DNA of 64,000 nucleotides from Cyanophora paradoxa (taxonomy: Eukaryota; Glaucocystophyceae; Cyanophorales; Cyanophoraceae). A model generated the notes under the pieces. It was not told where the DNA came from. It saw only the letters and a program-made list of their open reading frames with translations, and did not search any database. Below, in pieces: positions 34,597 to 45,056 of the stretch (position 1 is the first letter of the stretch; every line of letters begins with the position of its first letter). The stretch covers positions 62,001-126,000 of the forward strand of contig QPMI01000150.1 of assembly GCA_004431415.1 (NCBI GenBank), written 5' to 3'. The position numbers were made by a program, and so were the translations under genes.

Positions 34597-34660
34597 TCAG
34601 GCGAAGCCTCTTTCAGGCGAAGCCTCTTTCAGGCGAAGCCTCTTTCAGGCGAAGCCTCTT
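34597..34660. repeat. 16-bp tandem repeat, four copies
   Basis: TCAGGCGAAGCCTCTT repeated exactly four times at the left end of the array. Single or double variants (TCGGGCGAAGCCTCTT) open elements 4 and 6 at 38608 and 43625. Confidence 0.95.
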
Positions 34661-35841
34661 TCTCAAACCCAAAAACCGCCGATATAAATTCCTTTTTTAA
34701 CCTTTTTTTCCACTCAAGATCCCCCCTGCTAAATAATTTCCGCGTCGCACTCCCTCGAGGACGAATTATTAATTCTGCCTCGACACGGACGCGATTGCCG
34801 CTAATGACTCAGCTACCCTAACCCCCACAGACCTCTCTAGATCCATTTTTAGCGTCGTGGCTCCCCTAAGACGACCGCTCGCCCGTGGGCGTCGCGCGAA
34901 AATCGAATTTCCCTCTGGATCAATTCCGGTACTTAACCTCCGACAAATGCAGTCCGAGTCAGAAGGTGGGACCCGGTCCCGCCCGGTCCCGCGACGAAAT
35001 CGCGCCAGGGACGCCCCAGAACGATACAGAATGCCGCGCGAGGGCGAGCGCATCGCCGCAAGCTCGATTTCAAGCGCCGTCGACGCTCCAGTGCGAAGAG
35101 TCGGCCGAAAATTTGATCCAGCGCTAGCCGGTCCCGCCCGGTCCCGCGACGCGCGCAATCGATGCGTACTGGCGCGCATGGACATAGCAGGGCCTGCGCA
35201 CCCCCGAAATCCGCTTTTCGGAGCCGGAACAGCGCAGGAAGGTACCCGACGGCCAAAATTCGATCCTGCACGCGCCCTGACATCTTTCCGCGCGCCCACG
35301 CCGCGGCGCATGCGCGGAACGATAGCATAAGCATTTAAGATGTAGGCAAAGTCTTCCGCACGCTTTGCGTATGCGACGGGCCGCGAGGACCCAGCCGACC
35401 CCGAAAATTCGATCCTGCATGGACCTGCACATCTTTCCGCGCGCCCTCGCCTCGAGCTCCGCAGCCCCGCACATCGATGCTATAGCTATATGCATTCAAG
35501 ATTCTGTTTAAGCGATTCGCAAGCTCTGTGCATGCGCCTGGCCGCGAGAACCTTGCCCCTCCCGGGCCTCCCTCTCAACAATATTATATATAATTCATCT
35601 CCTCTAATCTCAACCTGCTCCGGCCTCCCTTTATTTCCTCAGTACATTAATATTCCTCTAGTTATATTCCTCTAGCCGGCCAGCGGTAGCTGGACTGGCC
35701 GTCAGCCGGCCAGCTTCCAACCAGAAAGCTGTTCGCGATCGGCCAGGCCGCTGGCCAGTGCCCTATAGGCCTACTGTGACAGCCGCGAGGGCGTCCGCGA
35801 GGCTTCGCCGTACTTAGTGCTCCGCAGGAGCACGGATCTTG
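34597..35841 (+). mobile_element. Helitron-like element 1 of 8 (type A)
   Basis: Begins TCAGGCGAAGCCTCTT, repeated four times (34597-34660), then TCTCAAACCCAAAAACC and the shared T-rich leader. Internal ~149-bp units carry CGATCCTG and CATCTTTCCGCGCGCC. The 3' end has GAGGCTTCGCC (inverse of the 5' GGCGAAGCCTC), then the hairpin GTGCTCC-GCA-GGAGCAC and GGATCTTG. It is preceded by TTTTTAA, so the insertion junction is A|TC. The family assignment is by structure; no Rep/helicase is encoded. Confidence 0.6.
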
Positions 35842-37011
35842 TCTCAAAACCAAAAACGAACGGGTCCAAATTCCTTTTTTAACCTTTTTTTCCACTCGAG
35901 ATCCCCCCTGCTAAATAATTTCCGTATCGACACTCCTCAAGCCAGAATTATTAATTCTCCCTCGACACGGACGCGATTGCCGCAAATAACACAGCTACTC
36001 CAACCCCCACAGACCTCTCTAGATCCATTTTTAGCGTCCTGACTCCCCTAAGACGACCGCTCTCCCGTGGGCGTCGCGCGAATATCGAATTTCCCTCTGG
36101 ATCAATTCCAGTACTTAACCTCCGACAAACGCAGTCCGACTCAGAAGGTGGGATCCGGTCCCGCCCGGTCCCGCGACGAAACCGCGCCACGGACGCCCCA
36201 GAACGATACAGAATGACGCGCGAGGGCGAGCGCATCGCCGCAAACTCGATTTCGGGCGCCGTCGACGCTCCAGTGCGAAGAGTCGGCCGAAAATTTGATC
36301 CGGCCGGTTCCGCCCGGTCTCGCGACGCGCGCAATCGATGCGTACTGGCGCGCATAGACATAGCAGGGCCTGCGCACCCCCAAAATCCGCTTTTCGGAGC
36401 CGCAACAGCGCAGGAAGGTACCCGATGACAAAAATTCGATCCTGCACGGGCCCGGACATCTTTCCGCGCGCCCACGCTGCGGCGCATGCGCGGAACGATA
36501 GCATAAGCATTTAAGATGTAGAAGACGACTTCCGCACGGTCTCTAAATGCGCCGGGCCGCGGGGACCCAGCCAACCCCGAAAATTCGATCCTGTCCGGAC
36601 CTGAACATCTTTCCGCGCGCCCTCGCATTCTCGCGCATGCGCGTAGCTACTATCGCGCAGATTGAAACTTCTTGTTCAATCAACTCGAATAAATATTACG
36701 TGTGTACTCGCTAGGCTGGACTCGCTCCTCAACTGTCTCGCTCCCTTGCGCCACCTGAACTGGCCCAGTGCGCTCAACCTACTCTAGAGCTGTGCGAGCG
36801 GGGCACCGTGGCACCGGCGTGGGGGGTCCGGAGCCGGGCCAGCTCTCGAACGCCGTCCGAGGCTCTGGCGTACGAGCCAGCCCGGTGGCCCAGCTATATA
36901 TACGGTAGCCGGCCAGGCCGCTGGCCAGTGCCCTATAGGCCTACTGTGACAGCCGCGAGGGCGTCCGCGAGGCTTCGCCGTACTTAGTGCTCCGCAGGAG
37001 CACGGATCTTG
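35842..37011 (+). mobile_element. Helitron-like element 2 of 8 (type A)
   Basis: Starts TCTCAAAACCAAAAACG directly after the CTTG of element 1. Same leader, core and 3' hairpin (GTGCTCC-GCA-GGAGCAC then GGATCTTG). It has fewer ~149-bp units than the others. A non-repeat segment at 36.66-36.9 kb (TGTGCGAGCGGGGCACC region) is particular to this copy. Confidence 0.6.
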
Positions 37012-38607
37012 TCTCAAACCCAAAAACCGACGATCCTAATTCCTTTTTTAACCTTTTTTTCCACTCAAGATCCCCCCTGCTAAATAATTTCCGTGTCGCA
37101 CTCCCTCGAGGCAGAATTATTAATTCTGCCTCGACACGGACGCGATTGCCGCTAATGACTCAGCTACCCTAACCCCCGCAGACCTCTCTAGATCCATTTT
37201 TAGCGTCGTGACTCCCCTAAGACGACCGCTCGCCCGTGGGCGTCGCGCGAAAATCGAATTTCCCTCTGGATCAATTCCGGTACTTGACCTCCGACAAATG
37301 CAGTCCGAGTCAGAAGGTGGGACCCGGTCCCGCCCGGTCCCGCGACGAAATCGCGCCAGGGACGCCCCAGAACGATACAGAATGCCGCGCGAGGGCGAGC
37401 GCATCGCCGCAAGCTCGATTTCAAGCGCCGTCGACGCTCCAGTGCGAAGAGTCGGCCGAAAATTTGATCCGGCCGGTTCCGCCCGGTCCCGCGACGCGCG
37501 CAATCGATGCGTACTAGCGCGCATAGACATAGCAGCGCCTCCGCACCCCCGAAATCCGCTTTTCGGAGCCGGAATAGCGCAAGAAGGTACCGGACATCAA
37601 AAATTCGATCCTTCACAGGCCTGGACATCTTTCCGCGCGCCAACGCCGCGGCGTATGCGCGGAGCAATAGTATAAGCATTTGAGATGTAGAAGAAGCCTT
37701 CCGCACGCTTTGCGTATGCGCCGGGCCGCGAGGACCCAGCCCACCCCGAAAATTCGATCCTGGACGGACATGTACATGTGCATCTTTCCGCGCGCCCTCG
37801 CACCCTCACGCGAGCGCATCGCTACAATTTTCAGTTGACTTCTTTTTAAAGCTTTTCGCAAGCTCTGCAGGCGCGACAGGGCTCGAGAACCCAGCCGACG
37901 CAAAAATTCGATCCTGAACGGGCCTGCACAGCTTTCCGCGCGCCCGCGCCGCGGCGCATGCACGGAACAATAGTATAAGCATTTGAGATGTAGAAGAAGA
38001 CTTCCGCACGCTTTGCGTATGCGCCGGGCCGCGAGGACCCAGCCCACCCCGAAAATTCGATCCTGGACGGACATGTGCATCTTTCCGCGCGCCCTCGCAT
38101 CCCCACGCATGCCCATCGCTACAGTATTCATTTGAGATCTAAACGAAGCCTTCCGCGACCTCTGTGGCCGCGACAAAGCACGAAAACCCAACCGACGCCA
38201 AATTTGCGATCCTGGACAGACCTGCACATATTTCTGCGCGCCCTCGCCTCCGCAGCCCTGCACATCGGTGCTATATGCGTTCGAGATTCTGTTTAAGCGA
38301 TTCGCAAGCTCTGTGCATGCGCCTGGCCGCGAGAACCTCGCCCCTCCCGGGCCTCCTTCCCAACAATATTATATAATTAATCTCCTCTCAATCTGCTCCA
38401 CCCTTTATTTCCTCAGTACATTAATATTCCTCTAGCCGGCCAGCGCTAGCTGGACTGGCCGTCAGCCAGCCAGCTTCCGAGTCCAGCCAGAAAGCTGTTC
38501 GCGATCGGCCAGGCCGCTGGCCAGTGCCCTATAGGCCTACTGTGCCAGCCGCGAGGGCGTCCGCGAGGCTTCGCCGTACTTAGTGCTCCGCAGGAGCACG
38601 GATCTTG
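37012..38607 (+). mobile_element. Helitron-like element 3 of 8 (type A), intact template
   Basis: 1,596 bp, starting TCTCAAACCC and ending in the GTGCTCC-GCA-GGAGCAC hairpin plus GGATCTTG. The CGATCCT core recurs near 37603, 37753, 37908, 38056 and 38206, a spacing of 149-154 bp. The sequence AGCAGCGCCTCCGCA at 37531-37545 is uninterrupted here and is the empty counterpart of the retroposon insertion site in element 5. Confidence 0.65.
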
Positions 38608-40042
38608 TCAGGCGAAGCCTCTTTCGGGCGAAGCCTCTTCCGTAATCCGAAAACGAACGTGCCCTTTTCCTTTTTTTCCACCGCTCTCCGATTGGTCCGA
38701 GTGTCCAGAGTCGCAACCTCCGCAATGAAGGCGAACGGTCCCGGACATTACATAGCTGCCCGCGGACGTGACACTTATTTTTGGACTCGAAGCTCCCCTA
38801 AGACGACCGCTCTCCCGTGGGCGTCGAACGAAAAATCGAATTTCCCTCCAGGATCAATTCCGGTATTTATACCCCGGGGTTCGATCGCGAAATCCCAAAA
38901 AGTGGGACCCGGTCCCGCGACGAAAGCAAGCCAGGGACGCGCCAGAGCGGTCAGAATGACAGCCAAGAGCGCGCGCATCGCGCCAAGCTCGATTTCGGCC
39001 GCCGTGGACGCTCCAGTGCAAGGAGTCGGCCGCAATTTTGATGCTGCCGGTTCCGGCCGGTCCCGCGACGCGCGCATTCGATGCGTACTGGCGCACATAG
39101 ACATAGCAGGGCCTGCGCACTCCCGAAATCCGCTTTTCGGAGCCGGAACAGTGCAGGAAGGTGCCCGACGGCAAAAATTCGATCCTGCACAGCCCCGGGC
39201 AACTTTCCGCGCGCCCACGCCGCGGCGCATGCGCGGATCAATAGTATATGCATTTGAGATGTAGAAGAAGCCTTCCGCACGGTCTCTAAATGCGCCGGGC
39301 CGCGAGGACCCAGCCGACCCCGAAAACTCGATCCTGGACGGACCTGCACATCTTTCCGCGCGCCCTCGCGTCCTCACCCGTGCCCATCGCTACAGTATTC
39401 ATCTGAGATCTAAACGAAGCCTTCCGCAAGCTCTGTGGCCGCGACAGAGCACGAGAACCCCGCCGACGCCAAATTTTCGATCCTGGATAGGCCTACACAT
39501 ATTTCCGCACGCCCTCGCCTCCGCAGCCCTGGACATCAATCCAGTATGCATCCGAGACTCTGTTTAAGCGATTCATAAGCCCTGTGCATGCGCCCGGCCG
39601 CGAGAACCTCGCCCCTCCCCTCAACAATCTCCTCTCAATTTCCTCAGGGCCTCGAGCTCAACTACAGCTACCTGATTGGCAGCACCACTCCTCCCCTCAT
39701 TATATTCTGCCTCAGCTGCACCAATTCCCCCGATTACAGAATTATATTTTCTCAGGAAATCTCCTCTCAGGACAACTCCCCCCATAATTATATTCCGTCG
39801 CAGCAGCCCTCCCCTCCCCTCTCCCTCCCCTGCCACGCCGCCAGCTGATTGGCAGCACCGCTCCTCCCCTCATTATATTATTCTCAAGCCCAATAATATT
39901 CCCTCTCACCAGCCCTCCCCTCCCCTCTCCCTGCTCCACCGACCCAGACACAGCCGCGACGGGCCGCGATGATAAAGGGGGACGCGAGGAGGGCTGCTGA
40001 GGCTTCGCCCGATGTTTGGGACCCGCAGGGGCCCAGGGCTTG
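38608..40042 (+). mobile_element. Helitron-like element 4 of 8 (type B)
   Basis: Starts TCAGGCGAAGCCTCTT, then TCGGGCGAAGCCTCTT and CCGTAATCCGAAAACG. It shares the core and the ~149-bp units with type A but has a different leader and a different 3' end: the hairpin TGGGACCC-GCA-GGGGCCCA followed by GGGCTTG. The pre-terminal region (39.6-39.95 kb) carries repeated CTCCCCTCATTATATT blocks. Confidence 0.6.
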
Positions 40043-40576
40043 TCTCAAACCCAAAAACCGACGATCCTAATTCCTTTTTTAACCTTTTTTTCCACTCAAG
40101 ATCCCCCCTGCTAAATAATTTCCGTGTCGCACTCCCTCGAGGCAGAATTATTAATTCTGCCTCGACACGGACGCGATTGCCGCAAATAACACACCTACTC
40201 TAACCCCCACAGACCTCTCTAGATCCATTTTTAGCGTCCTGGCTCCCCTAAGACGACCGCTCGCCCGTGGGCGTCGCGCGAATTTCGAATTTCTCTCTGG
40301 ATCAATTCCGGTACTTAACCTCCGACAAATGCAGTCCGAGTCAGAAGGTGGGACCCGGTCCCGCCCGGTCCCGCGACGACATCGCGCCAGGGACGCCCCA
40401 GAACGATACAGAATGCCGCGCGAGGGCGAGCGCATCGCCGCAAGCTCGATTTCAAGCGCCGTCGACGCTCCAGTGCGAAGAGTCGGCCGAAAATTTGATC
40501 CGGCCGGTTCCGCCCGGTCCCGCGACGCGCGCAATCGATGCGTACTAGCGCGCATAGACATAGCAGCGCCTCCGCA

Positions 40577-42547
40577 GGCACCCTCCTCGCGCTCGAGCTC
40601 GAACTTACATGCCAGTGCACAGGCCTGAAGCATCCATTATGCAAATTTCTAATTATAAACAAGGGAACCAGGACAGCCGGCCCATATATGTATACTCCAT
40701 GCGCGCAAGCGCATCGCTAGGCCCTTGCAATTGAGCTCATGATCATATGCATATGCATATGTAGAAGCTGTACCCAACGCGCAAGGCTGCCTCGCCGCCG
40801 TTGAGGTCGATCTCGGCAACCCGAACCGCAAGCTCAAAATACGCCTTATGTAAACTGTGCAATTGAGCGATGTCTCTCAACGCGCACCCGGGCCGGGACG
40901 TAGGTCCGCATCTGTCAGGACCTCTCGGTCGCCAGCCGTCAGGCGGTGTACGCCGGCCTCACCCCGGAGCAGCAAGCCGCGGGCCTCTCTTACCGCATCT
41001 TCTGCGGCATCCAGGGCGTCTACACGGACGACGCGCTCACCGCCATGTGCCAGGTCCGCCCCGGGCCAACCTGGACCCCAATACGGGCCCATAAAAGGAA
41101 TCTAAAAGATCACGCCACCCCGTGCGCGGGCACCTGACTAAACCTCTGCCCCCGCAGGCGGTCTGGCTTGAGCCTGAGCTCTTCGACGGCAAGATCAAGG
41201 TCGTGAACCTCACGGCCCTGCAGCCCCACAAGTACAAGCGCGACGGCGACAACATCGCTGTCATCGGAAAGGAGGTGCAGCCCGCGCTCGACGCGGACGA
41301 CTCCGAAGACGAGGACCAGGAGGTCCGTACCCCCCACCCCCGAGGGCCCCTGTACCCCCCCTGACAGCAGAACCGCTCGACAGTCGCTCTACCCCGACTC
41401 GTTGGCCCTGGCGGCCTCCGAGACCAGCGCGAAGGTCGTCACGGAGCACCGTATCCACTACCCCAACGGGGTGGGCGGCCGCGCCTCGTACCGCCCCGGC
41501 CACTCCACCACGGCCCGCCGGCTCAACCGCCTCAGCGCCCTCAACGAGGGCAAGACCAGCGAGGAGGCAGCCAAGATAGCGGCGGAGATCGCCGCCAAGT
41601 CCCGCAAGCGCGTGAACGAGCGCTTCGGGCCCGACGCACGCAAGAAGAGCAAGGGCGGCGCCGCCGCCCCAGCCGCCCCCGCGCCCCACCCCGCCGCCGC
41701 CGGCGCCGCTGCCGCGGCAGCCGCCGCCGCCCCGCGCCGATCGCCGCCCCGCGTCCGCCCCGGGCCCGGCCCCGCCCCGGCCCCGCCCGGCCAACATCAC
41801 GCTCGCCAACTACCAGGCCACCCAGAAGCTCCTCACCGAGCTCACGGCGGCCATCGGCGGCCCCGCCGCCGTAGAGGCCTACCTCGCCGGCCGCCGCGCC
41901 GCGGCAGCGGACAACGTAGCGGCGTAGACTCTCTAGGACCCCCCTAGAGCTGGGGCCTCCGGCCACCCCCCTTTCTTTCTCTCAGTTAATCCTTTTCTAT
42001 TTCCCTGAGCGGCCTCAAGGCCTTGCTCCCTTCCCGGGCGAGACACACAGCTGTCATGTACGCTATGTGAAGCAAATGCCAGGCGCGCGCCCAAGACCCC
42101 CGATCAGGCCACCCCTGCCCCTCGCCCCCCACCTTAGCCCCGGCCCTGCTGGGCCACCACCTAGCCCGTGCTCACCCCTCCCTTACGTACCGAGCCCCAT
42201 CCCGGCCCCCCCCGGGACACCCGCCCCGCGCCTCTCACGCCCAACGCTAGGGGGACGTGCAACCGCCCTAGGCCTGTACTACCCCCCCACCTCACCCCAC
42301 CCCCCCACCCCCCCTACCGACTACGTATCGCCAACGCAAGCCCAAGAAGGACACCCCGCCCAAGCTCTCCCCCAAGGCCACACTGAACGCTTAGAGTTAG
42401 CGTCGAAGCGCCTATCCCTGTGTACCGGCCACAGGTCATGAGCTGACCCAGAGTTCGGCCTATACCGAACCGGTAGTGCATACGATGAAGTCAGTGGTCT
42501 GAGAATACAATCACCGCCCAAGAATTGGGCTATCCTGAAAAAAAAAA
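40577..42547 (+). mobile_element. Poly(A) retroposon insertion with 15-bp TSD
   Basis: 1,971 bp inserted in element 5. AGCAGCGCCTCCGCA occurs immediately left (40562-40576) and right (42548-42562) of the insert and only once at the matching site in element 3 (37531-37545). The insert ends in about 10-11 A, preceded by a stem-loop GCCCAA-GAA-TTGGGC (42516-42530). Target duplication of this length with a poly(A) tail and a 3' stem-loop indicates insertion by a non-LTR (LINE-type) machinery. It carries an intron-containing gene in the same orientation. Confidence 0.85.
40870..41927 (+). CDS. Unrecognised protein gene carried inside the retroposon
   Basis: Function unknown. The ATG at 40870 reads MSLNAHPGRD. 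A possible 19-nt GT-AG intron (40900-40918) joins in phase to DLSVASRQAVYAGLTPEQQ and GLSYRIFCGIQGVYTDDALT. A GTCCGCC...CCGCAG intron (about 41056-41157, with CCTGACTAAAC) leads to AVWLEPELFDGKIKVVNLTA and an acidic DADDSEDEDQE. A second C-rich intron (about 41323-41380) leads to SLYPDSLALAASETSAKVV, IHYPNGVGGRASYRPGHS and a Lys/Arg-rich stretch SRKRVNERFGPDARKKSKGG (possible nuclear signal). Pro/Ala low complexity follows, then LANYQATQKLLTELTAAIGG and a stop at 41927. A frame change between the low-complexity part and the tail implies one more intron or a lesion. Retained introns argue against a spliced-mRNA retrocopy. Confidence 0.5.
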
Positions 42548-43624
42548 AGCAGCGCCTCCGCACCCCCGAAATCCGCTTTTCGGAGCCGGAATAGCGCAAG
42601 AAGGTACCGGACATCAAAAATTCGATCCTTCACAGGCCTGGACATCTTTCCGCGCGCCAACGCCGCGGCGTATGCGCGGAGCAATAGTATAAGCATTTGA
42701 GATGTAGAAGAAGCCTTCCGCACGCTTTGCGTATGCGCCGGGCCGCGAGGACCCAGCCCACCCCGAAAATTCGATCCTGGACGGACATGTACATGTGCAT
42801 CTTTCCGCGCGCCCTCGCACCCTCACGCGAGCGCATCGCTACAATTTTCAGTTGACTTCTTTTTAAAGCTTTTCGCAAGCTCTGCAGGCGCGACAGGGCT
42901 CGAGAACCCAGCCGACGCAAAAATTCGATCCTGAACGGGCCTGCACAGCTTTCCGCGCGCCCGCGCCGCGGCGCATGCACGGAACAATAGTATAAGCATT
43001 TGAGATGTAGAAGAAGACTTCCGCACGCTTTGCGTATGCGCCGGGCCGCGAGGACCCAGCCCACCCCGAAAATTCGATCCTGGACGGACATGTGCATCTT
43101 TCCGCGCGCCCTCGCATCCCCACGCATGCCCATCGCTACAGTATTCATTTGAGATCTAAACGAAGCCTTCCGCGACCTCTGTGGCCGCGACAAAGCACGA
43201 AAACCCAACCGACGCCAAATTTGCGATCCTGCACAGACCTGCACATATTTCTGCGCGCCCTCGCCTCCGCAGCCCTGCACATCGGTGCTATATGCGTTCG
43301 AGATTCTGTTTAAGCGATTCGCAAGCTCTGTGCATGCGCCTGGCCGCGAGAACCTCGCCCCTCCCGGGCCTCCTTCCCAACAATATTATATAATTAATCT
43401 CCTCTCAATCTGCTCCACCCTTTATTTCCTCAGTACATTAATATTCCTCTAGCCGGCCAGCGCTAGCTGGACTGGCCGTCAGCCAGCCAGCTTCCGAGTC
43501 CAGCCAGAAAGCTGTTCGCGATCGGCCAGGCCGCTGGCCAGTGCCCTATAGGCCTACTGTGCCAGCCGCGAGGGCGTCCGCGAGGCTTCGCCGTACTTAG
43601 TGCTCCGCAGGAGCACGGATCTTG

Positions 43625-45056
43625 TCGGGCGAAGCCTCTTCGGGCGAAGCCTCTTCCGTAATCCGAAAACGAACGTGCCCTTTTCCTTTTTTTCCACCGC
43701 TCTCCGATTGGTCCGAGTGTCCAGAGTCGCAACCTCCGCAATGAAGGCGAACGGTCCCGGACATTACATAGCTGCCCGCGGACGTGACACTTATTTTTGG
43801 ACTCGAAGCTCCCCTAAGACGACCGCTCTCCCGTGGGCGTCGAACGAAAATCGAATTTCCCTCCAGGATCAATTCCGGTATTTATACCCCGGGGTTCGAT
43901 CGCGAAATCCCAAAAAGTGGGACCCGGTCCCGCGACGAAAGCAAGCCAGGGACGCGCCAGAGCGGTCAGAATGACAGCCAAGAGCGCGCGCATCGCGCCA
44001 AGCTCGATTTCGGCCGCCGTGGACGCTCCAGTGCAAGGAGTCGGCCGCAATTTTGATGCTGCCGGTTCCGGCCGGTCCCGCGACGCGCGCATTCGATGCG
44101 TACTGGCGCACATAGACATAGCAGGGCCTGCGCACTCCCGAAATCCGCTTTTCGGAGCCGGAACAGTGCAGGAAGGTGCCCGACGGCAAAAATTCGATCC
44201 TGCACAGCCCCGGGCAACTTTCCGCGCGCCCACGCCGCGGCGCATGCGCGGATCAATAGTATATGCATTTGAGATGTAGAAGAAGCCTTCCGCACGGTCT
44301 CTAAATGCGCCGGGCCGCGAGGACCCAGCCGACCCCGAAAATTCGATCCTGGACGGACCTGCACATCTTTCCGCGCGCCCTCGCGTCCTCACCCGTGCCC
44401 ATCGCTACAGTATTCATCTGAGATCTAAACGAAGCCTTCCGCAAGCTCTGTGGCCGCGACAGAGCACGAGAACCCCGCCGACGCCAAATTTTCGATCCTG
44501 GATAGGCCTACACATATTTCCGCGCGCCCTCGCCTCCGCAGCCCTGGACATCAATCCAGTATGCATCCGAGACTCTGTTTAAGCGATTCATAAGCCCTGT
44601 GCATGCGCCCGGCCGCGAGAACCTCGCCCCTCCCCTCAACAATCTCCTCTCAATTTCCTCAGGGCCTCGAGCTCAACTACAGCTACCTGATTGGCAGCAC
44701 CACTCCTCCCCTCATTATATTCTGCCTCAGCTGCACCAATTCCCCCGATTACAGAATTATATTTTCTCAGGAAATCTCCTCTCAGGACAACTCCCCCATA
44801 ATTATATTCCGTCGCAGCAGCCCTCCCCTCCCCTCTCCCTCCCCTGCCACGCCGCCAGCTGATTGGCAGCACCGCTCCTCCCCTCATTATATTATTCTCA
44901 AGCCCAATAATATTCCCTCTCACCAGCCCTCCCCTCCCCTCTCCCTGCTCCACCGACCCAGACACAGCCGCGACGGGCCGCGATGATAAAGGGGGACGCG
45001 AGGAGGGCTGCTGAGGCTTCGCCCGATGTTTGGGACCCGCAGGGGCCCAGGGCTTG
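43625..45056 (+). mobile_element. Helitron-like element 6 of 8 (type B)
   Basis: A duplicate of element 4 (1,432 versus 1,435 bp). It starts TCGGGCGAAGCCTCTT and ends TGGGACCC-GCA-GGGGCCCA then GGGCTTG. Differences from element 4 are a few substitutions and 1-3 bp indels. Confidence 0.6.

Larger units (their letters stand above)
40043..43624 (+). mobile_element. Helitron-like element 5 of 8 (type A), interrupted
   Basis: A duplicate of element 3, split by the insertion at 40577-42547. Removing the insert and one 15-bp target duplication leaves 1,596 bp, exactly the length of element 3. The right part (42548-43624) is almost identical to 37531-38607. The first ~300 bp match element 8 better (for example GAATTTCGAATTTCTCTC), so this copy looks mosaic. 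Confidence 0.65.
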
